Below are positions 42,543-52,844 of a stretch of DNA of 64,000 nucleotides, piece after piece; the first letter of the stretch is position 1; each line of letters begins with the position of its first letter. Location: positions 1,302,001 to 1,366,000 of the forward strand of contig JBBPFI010000001.1 of NCBI GenBank assembly GCA_037974965.1. The letters are read 5' to 3'. This stretch comes from Dacryopinax spathularia (Eukaryota; Basidiomycota; Dacrymycetes; Dacrymycetales; Dacrymycetaceae). A program made the position numbers and the translations under genes. The notes beneath the pieces are model-generated. The model was not told the DNA's origin, did no database searches, and was given only the letters and a program-made list of their open reading frames with translations.

Positions 42543-43967
42543 ATGGCAGACGAAGATATACCGCTTGCTGCTCCGACTACCACCACCTCTTCCTCTGGAC
42601 CATCCTCTTCCTCCGGAACTTCGTCCACAGCCGGGCCCTCATCCTCATCACGCCCGTCTACCTCCTCTACGAGACCCCCTACGACCTCGACAAGAACCAG
42701 GAAAAGGACATACTCCCAAACGGTCGAATCCCGCCCAAACGCATACATCAACTTCCCCTCTTCCTTCCCCGGCGACGAAGAGGACGACCCGGAAGAGGAC
42801 GAGGAATATATGTCCGATGTTTCTACTTCCAGCGGGAGCGGGAGTGGGGCTGGGGAAGGGAGTCGGAGCGCATCACGGGACGGAGAGTCGCAGAGAGGGA
42901 GGGAGGCGCGGAGAGAGGGCAGAGAGGCTGGAGAGGCTGGGGGGGAGCAGGAGGAGTGGGGAGCGGTGTACGACCAACGCGGGAGGTTAGTCAGTATCGG
43001 AGGGCGAGAAGTGGGGGAGGCTGATACGGTTGATCCCAGAGGTGGCGGTGGGGCGAGGGCTGCAGAACCGGCATTTTCCCTTCCTGCTGTTGGGACGACG
43101 ACTGCGAGCCAGACGACGCCGACGCCGGCACCGGCGATCTATCCTCCTCCTTGGCATGTGCCTGACTTGGGACTTGCAGGACCATCTACGTCTAGGCCGG
43201 CGCCTGCGAGCTCAACGACGGCGTCTGCCACTCTTTCTACATCGACCTCAACATCCCAAACAGCCACAAACCCGTCGGCAGGTATACCACCCACAAGCAT
43301 ACCCCAACCATCAACATCAACAGCACCAGCACCAGCGTCTACTTCTGCGCCTCCTCCCAGTGGCGCATCCGGGAGCACGGCGCCCACATCTTCGACGGGT
43401 TCGGCAGCGCCGTTAGACCCGTCGACGCATTATACGTTCCACCGGGGTGTGCTGCATGCCATTGCCCGGATGTCCGCTAAGCCCGACCCGGCCACCGCAT
43501 CTTCCTCCTCAGCTCCCGGAAAATCAGCCTCCACATCCACATCCACCTCCCCGCCCAGCGACCCCAACCCCACCCCTGCCGACCCACCCCCCACCGACCC
43601 CACCCCCAGCACCCCCACCGCAATCGACCAAACCCTCCTGCGCCACTGGCTCCTCCTCTCCCCCACCTTCCTCCTCCTAGACTCCTCGACCCACCCCCCA
43701 CCCCTCGGGCTCCATTCCTGGATCCTTGGCCTCCAAACCCTCATAAACCTCATGCTCGCCCTCCACCGCACGGGCCAACTCGAATGGGAAACGATGGACT
43801 GCGCGAGCCGGGCACTGGCGGAATGCTGGAGTGTGGCGCTTTGCTGGAGTGGGCTGGAGGGGGCTAAGGGGGCCGTGCAGGGTGCTGGGGGACGGTTGAA
43901 GGCTGTGCTGGATCGGGATGACCCGACGAGGTATAGGGGGAGGAGGCTGTATCCTGTGGAGGGGTGA
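42543..43967 (+). CDS. Unknown Ser/Thr/Pro-rich protein, member 1 of a tandem family
   Basis: It is an uninterrupted 474-codon frame from ATG 42543. The N-terminal 300 residues are low-complexity Ser, Thr, Pro and Gly with an acidic patch (DEEDDPEEDEEY). The C-terminal 150 residues are a folded, helical region: YTFHRGVLHAIARM, LLRHWLLLSPTFLLLD, GQLEWETMDCASRALAECW, AKGAVQGAGGRLKAVLDRDD and RYRGRRLYP. That region is strongly similar to the protein at 46667-47353 and weakly similar to 45022-46019, so the three form a tandem family. No known domain is recognised. Just past the stop the DNA has a GAGC/GAGCG microsatellite (about 43967-44010). Confidence 0.65.
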   Translation: MADEDIPLAAPTTTTSSSGPSSSSGTSSTAGPSSSSRPSTSSTRPPTTSTRTRKRTYSQTVESRPNAYINFPSSFPGDEEDDPEEDEEYMSDVSTSSGSGSGAGEGSRSASRDGESQRGREARREGREAGEAGGEQEEWGAVYDQRGRLVSIGGREVGEADTVDPRGGGGARAAEPAFSLPAVGTTTASQTTPTPAPAIYPPPWHVPDLGLAGPSTSRPAPASSTTASATLSTSTSTSQTATNPSAGIPPTSIPQPSTSTAPAPASTSAPPPSGASGSTAPTSSTGSAAPLDPSTHYTFHRGVLHAIARMSAKPDPATASSSSAPGKSASTSTSTSPPSDPNPTPADPPPTDPTPSTPTAIDQTLLRHWLLLSPTFLLLDSSTHPPPLGLHSWILGLQTLINLMLALHRTGQLEWETMDCASRALAECWSVALCWSGLEGAKGAVQGAGGRLKAVLDRDDPTRYRGRRLYPVEG

Positions 43968-45021
43968 GCGAGCGAGCGAAGCGAGCGGCAGCGAGCGGCC
44001 AGCCCGCTACCCGGAACCGCGGGGAGGAGGAGACGGCAAAGGACGTGGAGGTCAAGGACAGTTCGTTTTCTTGAAGCACACAGCTGCCGCCTGAGAGTAA
44101 GGAGGAAGGAATGAGGGAATGGAAGAACGGAAGGAAGGAGGAGGAGGCGTATATTTTTCTTGATTTTCTCAATTTTCTCATTTCCTCGATCTTTCGATTT
44201 CTTGGGTCAACCGGTAATATAGTCTGGATGGGGATCTGGGTCGTATAAACGCTTAATGTTAATAGGCTTCTTGAGTTTCTTGGGCTTCTTGAGTTTCATT
44301 TTTCTTGTATCTAGGGTTGGGAGATGTGATAGGTATATAATGGGGATGGCGTTGATTCGGACTTTCGGACTTGAGTCTTGGAGTGATGTGCGGGGTGGAA
44401 GGGGTTGTCTCGGAGTCCGACAGTATACCAACCGACCATTGTCCAAAACGGCTATAGAACAAACATCTCCCTCAGCCAGAAACAAACCTGGTTCATGTCC
44501 GGTGCCCAAATTTACTGATGAGACGGGAAACTAACAAGGTTTAGTTAATACTTGGGCCAAGAAGGGAAGATGAAAGAAGCTGGTCACGTGCCTCTCGAAT
44601 GCGCTAAGTTTGGGTTCGCCGGTTGGGTCGTTGTCCGTCCGGCATCTGCAAGCATATATGCCAACAACAGAATTAAGCTGACTCTGATAGTAATCATTTG
44701 CTTCGCCGTTCCAGAAGGAGAAGCGGATAAGTGGGTGTAACTGTTTATCCAGGCCTGGGCGGGGCGCCGCCACAAATCTCCATCAGAAGCTGTGAGCATG
44801 AAGCATATTCACGTTCCGCGCTAACAAAGCGTCCACGCGGTCGCAATCTTCTCAAGTCATCTCCACTTTCATCATTCAAACCCAGTCACTCCTCCTCTCG
44901 GCCTCTCTCCTGCTAGTGCTACTTAAACTCTCACCTGCTCTCGCACTTATCAGTATCATCTTGATTCGTGAACAACCCCACTGCGAGCATACTGCGACTC
45001 AAGGCTTCCGTGTGAAATAGG
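43968..45021. other. Intergenic region with short simple repeats
   Basis: It begins with a GCGAGCGAGCGAAGCGAGCGG-like microsatellite and continues with purine-rich GGAAGGAAGGAGGAGGAGG near 44125 and a TTCTTGAGTTTCTTGGGCTT direct repeat near 44268-44300. No gene is supported. Confidence 0.5.
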
Positions 45022-46019
45022 ATGTCAATCTGGCGTACGTCTCCTTCTTCTCCTCCCCCTAGCCTAGAGCCCACTACGAGCATTACAGGTATCCAAGAAA
45101 ACCCCGCCCGGCCCCCTCCCCCCTCCCCCGCCCAACCACCCCCACTCCTATTCATCCCTCTCCCGCCATATCATCAATCCTCCCAGTCACATCACGCCTT
45201 CGCCTTCGCCTTGGGACGGGACTCGTTCTTTCGCGATGAGCCAACCAACCCTGCACCCGGGCCGGAAGGTGTTGAGGCGGGGCGGTGGGGCAGCGGGACT
45301 TTGTGGGAGAATGAGCAGCTTAGACGGAGGTTGGAGGAAGGGGTTAGGAGGGGGCAGGAGAAGAGGGAAGGTCGGTTGGCGCTTGTACGTCTTGCGCTCT
45401 CTAGCATCCCTCTCTGCCGCTGCGCTCAGACGGCCCGGCTCGAGACGAAATGCTCATTCCTCACGCTGATGGTCTGTCACAGCTGCTAGCCACTGCTGGG
45501 CCACCACGCGGTATCGACAGTCTCATGCGCGACTCTGGCTGGAGGCGACCCGAGCCCTCAGCCGAAGGTGACACTCTCAGCCGCCTCGGGGAACTGCCCT
45601 CGGACAAGCCCTCCTTCTCGGACTGCGTAACCTTCGCCCTCGCCACCTACAGACTGAACAACTCCAACCATATCCCCGCCACGTCCTCCGTGTTCGAGTC
45701 CCTCAGCCAATGGTGGTCCGCCGCGCCCACCTACCTAATCCTCGAGTACCCCACTCCCCAGCGCGAAAGCTTCCTCAGCGCGATCCACGAACTAGTCGGG
45801 ATCCTCATCTCCCTGCGCGAACAAAACCTGCTCACGCTCGACCTGCTCGAGAGCGCGCTCGTGGGGCTGATGGAGTGCAGGGAGCTGGTGAGGGATTGGG
45901 GCCTGAAGGAGGCGGATGTGCCGTTGGATGTGGCGCGGTTTAGGCTGGAGGGTTGTTTTGATGAGGATAATCCGGGCGCGTTTCAGGGGATGAGGATCAG
46001 GAGGTGGATGAACCTCTGA
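45022..46019 (+). CDS. Unknown protein, member 2 of a tandem family
   Basis: Model: exon 1 45022-45370, a 59-nt intron 45371-45429 (donor GTCGGT, acceptor GCTCAG), exon 2 45430-46019. The join restores the frame (KRE then DGPARDEMLIPHADG). The N-terminus is Pro/Ser-rich. A helical segment (LWENEQLRRRLEEGVRRGQ) precedes the intron. The C-terminal domain (VTFALATYRLNNSN, PTYLILEYPTPQRES, LVGILISLREQNLLTLDLLE, MECRELVRDWGL, FRLEGCFDEDN) aligns over about 110 residues with members 1 and 3 in the order of its helices, but with low identity. It is the most divergent of the three. Function is unknown. Confidence 0.6.
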
Positions 46020-46666
46020 AGGCGGAAGGCAGAATGTCTCGGGCTGTTTCATACTCTGGTTCTACTCTTCCCCGCGGCGAATTGTAACGTTTTTCCTGTA
46101 CTTCATACATCCTAACGTCCATATTCTTGCCCAAGCAATCCCGGAGATAACCCCACCAGGCACCTCCATCATTCGCATTCGCATCTCTCGCCCGCTATTC
46201 GGCTCCTACTCGCCCACCACCTGCATCTGTCAGCCTCCAACTCCACGCCATTCCTCATTCATCGACTTCTCAGCCCCTATTGCACCACTTCACCTCCATA
46301 CATCACGCGCTCGAGACATCCGGATGTGTTCAGGTTGTTGATGATGAAGCGAACTTTGGCTTCTGGTCTGCATCAGCCACTCCAACGAGAGGGGAACGTG
46401 AAATCTGCCCGCAGGGGATGGCGTTCCCCCTCCCTCGCAAGCGATTTGTGCTGTCCACCATGTATGGACAAAGTAAATACTGTATCCAACACTCTGCAGC
46501 TGATTGGAAGTCGTACGAATGTGCGCGAACTTGGAAGTCCTGTCCGTTGAGAGGAGGGGCGATGTTGATTATATTGGGTTGGGGGTTCTTGGAGTGATGT
46601 CCGAGTGGGAAGAATGGATATATACTGGGGTTGGATCGTGTCCAGAAGGGCGGAAACGATCCAGGT
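46020..46666. other. Intergenic region, no clear gene
   Basis: A 105-codon frame at 46280-46597 and others have no support. Upstream coding exons of the third family member could lie here, because its first exon begins close to a splice-like site (CCAGGTATGC). Confidence 0.35.
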
Positions 46667-47353
46667 ATGCGTGCTCGTGGTGGACCGCCAGTCTACGGTG
46701 CAGGCCGCTCGCAGAACACCAGCGGGAGAGAGCGAGCTCTAGCACCGGCTGCTGCAGGGACACCAACGCCCGCTCCGGCACCAGCTGGAAGGACATCAGC
46801 GCCCGCTCCGGCAGCCAGTGAGCCCGCACCTACATATCCAGCACAGCGTCCTCCTCCTCCTCTTCAGGCGCCCGACCCGAATACGAACCTCACTTACCAG
46901 CGAGGCCTCATGATCGCCATCCACCGTATGCGTCCTCCTCCCCCCATCTCCGGTCCCTCCAACCCCCGCCCCAACCCCACCCCCAGCACCAGTCCAAGCC
47001 AGCCAACCGACCAAGCCCTCCTCCGGCGCTGGCTCGCCCTAGCCCCCAGTTTCCTAATGCACGACCTCGCCCTCGCACCCTCTCCCGACTCCGGCGCGCT
47101 CGGCTGGGCAGAAGGCGTCCACCCGCTCGTAGGGGTCATGCAGGCCCTGCATGAGCGCGGAGAACTGGAATGGGAGACGATGGATGAGGCTAGTAGGGCG
47201 CTGTCGGACTGCTGGAGCGCGGCGATTTGCTGGGTTGGGATGGATAGGGCTAAGGGGGCCATTCAGGTTGCGGGGAGGAGGCTGGGGGCGTTGATGGATA
47301 GGGGGGATAAGACAAGGTATAAGGGGAAGAGGGTGTATCCGACGACGGACTGA
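46667..47353 (+). CDS. Unknown protein, member 3 of a tandem family
   Basis: The open frame is usable from ATG 46667 (MRARGGPPVYGAGRS) to 47353. A Pro/Ala-rich N-terminus of about 75 residues precedes a helical domain: LTYQRGLMIAIHRM, LLRRWLALAPSFLMHD, GELEWETMDEASRALSDCW, AKGAIQVAGRRLGALMDRGD and RYKGKRVYP. It is clearly the closest relative of member 1 (LEWETMD.ASRAL..CWS, AKGA.Q.AG.RL..L.DR, TRY.G.R.YP are shared). It lacks most of member 1's long low-complexity N-terminus, so additional 5' exons are possible. Confidence 0.6.
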   Translation: MRARGGPPVYGAGRSQNTSGRERALAPAAAGTPTPAPAPAGRTSAPAPAASEPAPTYPAQRPPPPLQAPDPNTNLTYQRGLMIAIHRMRPPPPISGPSNPRPNPTPSTSPSQPTDQALLRRWLALAPSFLMHDLALAPSPDSGALGWAEGVHPLVGVMQALHERGELEWETMDEASRALSDCWSAAICWVGMDRAKGAIQVAGRRLGALMDRGDKTRYKGKRVYPTTD

Positions 47354-47612
47354 GGGGAGGGGTGCGCTTTATTCTTGCTATCGTTGGGGATTGGAATGTC
47401 AAGAGGTAGGATCAAAAACATGTTGTACCAGTAGCGGGTCATAGGATAAACACGAATAAGAGCCATTACATTCCAGTGGTCGTCCACAGTCAAAGACCCA
47501 AAGTCGTCCCTGACAAGCGCTCATCACCAACGACCACACAATAATGCGACACCCATAGCCCTCCCCATTCTCTACAAACTTAGCATACACAACCGCTATC
47601 CTTCTTACCAGC

Positions 47613-48553
47613 ATGTCGTACTTCTCCTCATTCTATCAAGCCGCCCGCTCACGGTTTCGTCTCCGCCCCGTGATCGAAACGCTCGCCTGGGTCCCACTCG
47701 GTATCGTACGTCCCCCTCTCTCGCCCCTCCCTCTTGCCCCCTCGCCCCTCCTTCTCCTCTCTCTCCACTCATCCCAAACACCCAACGAGCGCAATGCTGA
47801 CACCGTGCGCGTAGATGTTCTCCGAAACGTGCTACTCTGTGATTACGATCAAGGGGAATAGCATGCAGCCTACGTTTAACCCTGAGTCGAGCTTGAGGAA
47901 AGATACGGTCCTGCTGAATCGGTGGGCGGGGAGGATGGAGCAGAGTGCTTTGCGGCGGGGGGACGTCGTAACTCTCCGGTTCGTCACACCCATCCCTCGT
48001 TAGCCCTTGCCTCATCTGATGATCCACACCGATCTGGACTGAGACTGACGTGTGACTATGCAGAGACCCAACCAACCCCGATCTAGTAATTACAAAACGC
48101 ATCCTCGCGCTAGAAGGCGATGTAGTCCGCACCCTCCCGCCCTACCCAGACGCGTACGTCCGTATCCCGCCCTCGCACGCCTGGGTCGAGGGGGACGAAC
48201 CGTTCCATTCCTCCGACTCGAACCATTTCGGTCCTGTCTCCTTGGGGCTTATGGACGCGCGGGTGGAAGCGATCCTCTGGCCTTTAGAGCGGGCTAGGCT
48301 GTTGGGCGGGGTATGGCAGGCTGTGGCGGAGGAGAGGGAGGGGAAGAGGGGGAGGGGGGAGGTGGAGGATATGTTGAGGGTTGCTAGGCGCGAGGTGGGA
48401 GGGGGAAGGGGGAGGGGGAAGGGGGATGTGATGATGCGGACGGAGCTGGAGAGGGCGAGGGCGAGGATGGAGAGGGTTTATGTTCATGCGGGGATGGAGG
48501 GAAGGGGGAGGCCGTTGGTCAGGAAAGCGACGGTTTGGGGCGAACAGTGCTGA
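47613..48553 (+). CDS. IMP2: Mitochondrial inner membrane protease subunit 2
   Basis: IMP2 is an S26 signal-peptidase-like Ser/Lys protease in the inner membrane that trims intermembrane-space proteins. ATG 47613 gives MSYFSSFYQAARSRFRLRPV and, across an intron, the catalytic box ITIKGNSMQPTFNP (Ser in GNSM). LRRGDVVTLR follows; a second intron leads to ITKRILALEGDVVRTLPPYP (Lys of the dyad) and IPPSHAWVEGDEP, then SNHFGPVSLGLMDARVEAIL. These match boxes B to E of the family. The C-terminus is extended by about 100 Arg/Gly-rich residues beyond the usual end, which is unusual. It converges with ATE1. Confidence 0.9.
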
Positions 48554-48929
48554 GCTCTGGTGGCCGATGGCCGGTGTATCGAGCTTTCGCAAGACGTTTT
48601 CGCCGTTATGAGAGGGGTTGGCAAGGCGAATACGCTACGCCCGCGGTCGAACATTCCCCTGGGCACCAACGGTGCACCCTCGGACAAACACCGCGCACAA
48701 GCTCGCACAAGAGGTGGCGGCAAGAGTCCGTAGGTAGCGTTGTACAATCTATAATGACAGCTTGCGTAGTTAATGATACAGTGCACGCCACCAAACTCCT
48801 CACTGCAAAGAAAACACCACATCCCTCGCCAACTCCCACCCCAGCGCAGCGACCGCATCACACAGCATCCTCCGTATAATCGGCACACCCCAGGCTCTCG
48901 TCACCTACAGTATCAATCACCAAAGTAGA
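48554..48929. other. Convergent intergenic spacer
   Basis: It lies between the IMP2 and ATE1 stops. No gene is seen; it contains the two 3' UTRs. Confidence 0.5.
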
Positions 48930-50460
48930 TTAGCGCTCCTCAGCCTCCGACGTGAAAGGGCAGAAAAGGCTCACAGGTATAGGAGCGACGGAGACTGTTC
49001 CTCCTCTCTGTCGCAGCACCATATAAACCTCTTCTATCCTCTTGTCCCCTTCCACGGACAGTGGGTCCTCACAGCCAGCCGTTGCTCTCTGTAGAGGAAC
49101 GTACCCCTCGTCCTCGTCTTCCTCCATCTCCCCTTCCCCTACAGCGTGCTGAATAGGAGCCTGGACGGCCTCATACCGCTCATCCCCTTTCCCGGACTCT
49201 GGGTCTGGAGGGTGAGAGAATGAGACATAGCGGTATTTGTCCAGTAGCGGCGTGCAGGAGGGAAGAGGGTGCCAGGTGTAGTCTTCCGGGTCTAGTAGGA
49301 AGGAAGGCGAGTAATCGCCTTTATACTTCATCTTCTGACACGTATGGATATAATACCCTATCACCTCATCATCAGCCCCCTCCCCCCAAAGCCTCGCAAG
49401 CAAAGAAAGTCACGCACCCATATAAAGATACCTCATCCCCAAAAGCCCAGCAGCGCCCATCTCCCTCGCCAACTGCGCTTCCCTCAGCGCGGACACCTTT
49501 CCCATAGCCCATTTCTCGAGTTTGGGGGAATAGATGAAGTATACGCTGCTTATGCAGCTTGGGAGTATGTCGATCACCCCGAGCGCGACGAGCTGGCCGT
49601 CGAGGATGTATTTCTGGTGGTAGGAGCCGTATTGCTTTGGCAGCCCGGGCGGAGGAGGGGAGGGGTAGGGGATGTCTTCTGGCTACAAGCATGGCTGTCA
49701 GCTCGTACTACACGAGGAAGAGAGGGGCTAAGGGGGGAGAGGAGAGACGTACGATAAGAGGACTGTCACAGAGGAAGCGTTTGAACCCGGAGGGCTTCTT
49801 CTCCTCGTCTTTGTGGACGTGTTCTTGATACTGCTGGAAGAGTCTGAATTTCTCGTCGCTGTACGTGGCGGGCTCGAGGATGACCTTGCTTTCCCCTTCC
49901 ATCAGCCTCCTCTTCCCCCCAGCAGCTGCGAGAAAGAGAGGTATGAGAAAGGAGCGCACCTCGAACGTATGCTTCGGCTTACTGCCCTCCGGCTGCCTAT
50001 CCGCCTCAGCAGCATGTATAGCCGTCCCAAGGTCAAAAGGCGCATTATCCCTCCCCTTTCCCTTCTCCCCCCTCGCCGTAGTAAGGTCAACATCCATATC
50101 CCCCTCCTCCCTCTCCTTCCCCTCCGCCTCCTCCCCACGCCCCTCAAGAACAAACCCTTTCCACCGCCTCAGAACCTTCCGCATCCCCTTCCCCACCCTC
50201 ATCCCCCCGACCTCCAAGCGGATCGTATACTGCGCACAACACGTCCTGCCCATATCGGGTTTGTAAGCATACGACCCAGAGCGACGCCAGCCGCGGTCGA
50301 GCATCGCTTGGTAGGCGGAGGGCGAGAGCTGGGAGGTGTGTAGGCCGTAGGATATTGAGCTGGGTGTGGGGGAGCGGGTGCCGGGTGGGGAGCAGTATCC
50401 GCATGTGTGGATGGAGAGGCCTGAGGTGGGGATGAGGATTGACAGGGGCGAGGTGGGCAT
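48930..50460 (-). CDS. ATE1: Arginyl-tRNA--protein transferase
   Basis: ATE1 attaches arginine from Arg-tRNA to N-terminal acidic residues, marking proteins for the Arg/N-degron pathway. The N-terminal domain carries the conserved cysteines and context SIHTCGYCSPPGTRS, SYGLHTSQLSPSAYQAMLD, RGWRRSGSYAYKPDM and GRTCCAQYTIRL. After a Lys/Glu-rich insert and an intron come VILEPATYSDEKFRLFQQYQ and FKRFLCDSPLI. The C-terminal acetyltransferase-like fold follows with YGSYHQKYILDGQLVALGVI, SSVYFIYSPKLEKW and GYYIHTCQKMKYKGDYSPSF. The last exon extends to 48930 with an acidic tail. Several introns are needed. It is well conserved throughout. Confidence 0.93.
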
Positions 50461-50992
50461 CGTGGCTTGATTGGTATTGACTAGCCCGGATATGCAGGCA
50501 GAGAAGGAGGATAAGTAGTACGAGTTGGTGGTTGAGATACGGATACGCGTCGACGTAATGCAGCGGAATCAAGCGCCCGTCGCGCGCCTGCGGTATACGT
50601 ATCCCAAGTCCACACCACGTCGTCTGCCAGCATGCAACCTGCACGGCATCCGCCAAGGAGCTCGCCCCGCACACGAGACCTGCAGACTGCAGAACATGGC
50701 AATATATAAGAGAGAATGACATGAATCCGCATTACAGAGTACATATGCAGGTATCGGGAACATCATGATGGAGGTACGGGTACATACATATGGGATCGGA
50801 GTGTACAGCGGATGTGGGGTGGTATGTGCCTGGCGAGTGGGTTGGTGAGATGTAAGCGAGGCTGGATGGCGGATAGGTGTGAGAGCTCGGCGTTGATAGT
50901 GTGGGGGGTGGGTGTGATGGTACAAGACATAGAGCCGGAAAGTCAGCCGAAAAGCAGAGCGAAAGCAGAATCGGAGAAACCAGAGCAGGCCG
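50461..50992. other. Intergenic region, no gene seen
   Basis: Promoter side of ATE1 and 3' flank of the PROPPIN gene. Only short unsupported frames are present. Confidence 0.5.
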
Positions 50993-52400
50993 TCAACCCC
51001 ACCCGTCCCACCTCCCAAACCTCCTAAACTCCTCCAACCCCAGCTGTCTGCTCACCCCTTCCCCCTCTCCCGACTTCTCCCTCTCCCTCTCTCGCTCTTT
51101 TCCCTTGACGCTCTCCACCGGCCTCTCGGGCAACGAAAGCCTGTACCACCCCCCAGCCCACGTAAGCGCCACCAACTGATGCTCCACCTCCGCCTCCCCT
51201 CCTCCCATTTCGCCTGCCCGTGGCTGCTTTGGTCGACCCCGAGAGTCCGTAGCGGGCAACTCGATCCACGCGCACGTACACCTAATCTCCGGCTCGTCCG
51301 GTAACGTGAACGTCCCCAAATCCGTATGCGTCGCCGGCTGAGGCAGTCGGAAACTCGCATAACTCCACTCGCTCCTGAAGTACTTGGGCAGGGGGAGGAT
51401 CCCGCTCAGGGGCGCGAGCGCGCTGCGTTGGTTTAAGCCGGAGCTGGCTTCGTCCAGGGAGAGGGAGAAGACGTGGATCGTCCCTTTGTCCGACCAGACG
51501 GCGAGCTCGCGCTCGTCCTTTCGGAAGGCGGTGCCGAATATCTCGGCTTTGTCTGCTCCTCTTCGTAGTTCCCTGACGCAGGTGCCGGTGAGGGCGTCCC
51601 ATACCCGCACTAGAGTACCTTTCTCGCTGCTTGTCGCAAGCAGAGAGCCAGACGGCGGGCAGGAGAGGGTCGTGAGTGCCCCGCTGTGGGCAGCGATGAT
51701 CGACGTCGGGTTCCTCGGTGTCGGCAACGTACGTTTCGGTGGCCGACTAAGCGAATGCCGTCTCGCCGGCGGCTTCCCAGCCTCCTTCGCAGGACCAGGA
51801 CAAGGCGGCAAATGCAGCAACTGCACATGCCCGACCTGTTTCCCCGGAAAAGCAAGCAACGTCGACCTCTGCGCACTCGCGAACGCCAATAACCCCCGCT
51901 CGTTCTCGCACGTCTCCCATTCCCCCAGTCGGCTGATCGTGTTCATCTCACCGCCAACTTCGAACACGCATACTCTTCGCTTCAGGGCGACGGCGAGCAT
52001 GCCTCTGCGGCAAGCGAGGCCGCGTACTACCTCGCGGAATTCGAGCTCGGCGACGTCAACCTGGAGGGAGGCGTTGTGCAGGATGACTTTGTTGGGTGGG
52101 TAGAGGGGGTTGTTACCGCCTCCGACGAGGAAGAGGAGGTTCGTGCTGTGTAACGGTACCACATGTGCCAATGTGCCATTCGGTATGTCTGTACACAATG
52201 TGTCAGCCAACACCATCCCATCAGCTAGTGCTTTGCCAAAGGGGCGCACCACGATGCATGATAAGCCTGAGCGGATTAGCGAGGTAGACCGCATACCCCT
52301 GCGGGGTGATAGTGGTGAATATATGCGCATCCTGGTCGAACCGTGCGTTGACGATTACAGTATGCTGGGTGGGCGTGATCGTATGCCGTGCGAGGTGCAT
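50993..52400 (-). CDS. HSV2: PROPPIN beta-propeller protein, HSV2/WDR45 type
   Basis: PROPPINs bind phosphatidylinositol 3-phosphate and work in autophagy and endosomal membranes. The usable start is ATG 52400 (MHLARHTITPTQHTVIV), giving a first blade with FDQDAHIFTTITPQGYAVYL. An intron (donor GTGGTG at 52252, acceptor TACAG) leads to IPNGTLAHVVPLHSTNLLFL, then GGNNPLYPPNKVILHNA, LEFREVVRGLACRRGMLAVA and SGALTTLSCPPSGSLLATSS. The lipid-binding motif is ELRRGADKAEIFG: LRRG, as in WIPI3/WDR45 and Hsv2, rather than FRRG of Atg18. KGTIHVFSL follows. An inserted Arg/Pro-rich loop and a Lys/Arg/Glu-rich C-terminal extension are lineage features. Confidence 0.88.
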
Positions 52401-52844
52401 CCTCTACCCTAACCTCTCACCCGTTCAGGAGGGTGGGCCGGTTGTGGTGGCCGTTTGGCCTGGAGCTGGCGTCCACTACCAGCGGCGGGAGGCGCTGTCG
52501 CCAGGTGAAGGGGGCTCTAGAAGCTGGTGAGAGGGAGGAAAAGCGGGCGGTGACGCGTCCCTCTGGTGCAGATGGACGACGAGCAGTAGGGATTAGGAAG
52601 GGAGAACAGCGAGGTTGGCCGACCACGATGGGATGGATAGGGCGCAATGAGCGGGCCACGCGCTCGTCACGACCCCCTGAAAGAAGCGCCCGACTCCACT
52701 TAAGGGGGCGGAACCGCAACTCCGAGAAAAACTCCGTAACATTCTGATGACTCCTCTTCTTGGTTTCCCCAGTTAGGATGCAGCGTGGGATGGAATTATA
52801 TGAATGTGCAATATGATACAATGCGATATTAGAAATGTGGTGGT
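52401..52844. other. Intergenic region, no gene seen
   Basis: Promoter of the PROPPIN gene and 3' flank of BCD1. No supported open frame. Confidence 0.5.

Noticed and set aside
51384-52103. 239-codon plus-strand frame opposite the PROPPIN gene
   Set aside because: The opposite strand carries a clear beta-propeller protein; this one has no recognisable features.
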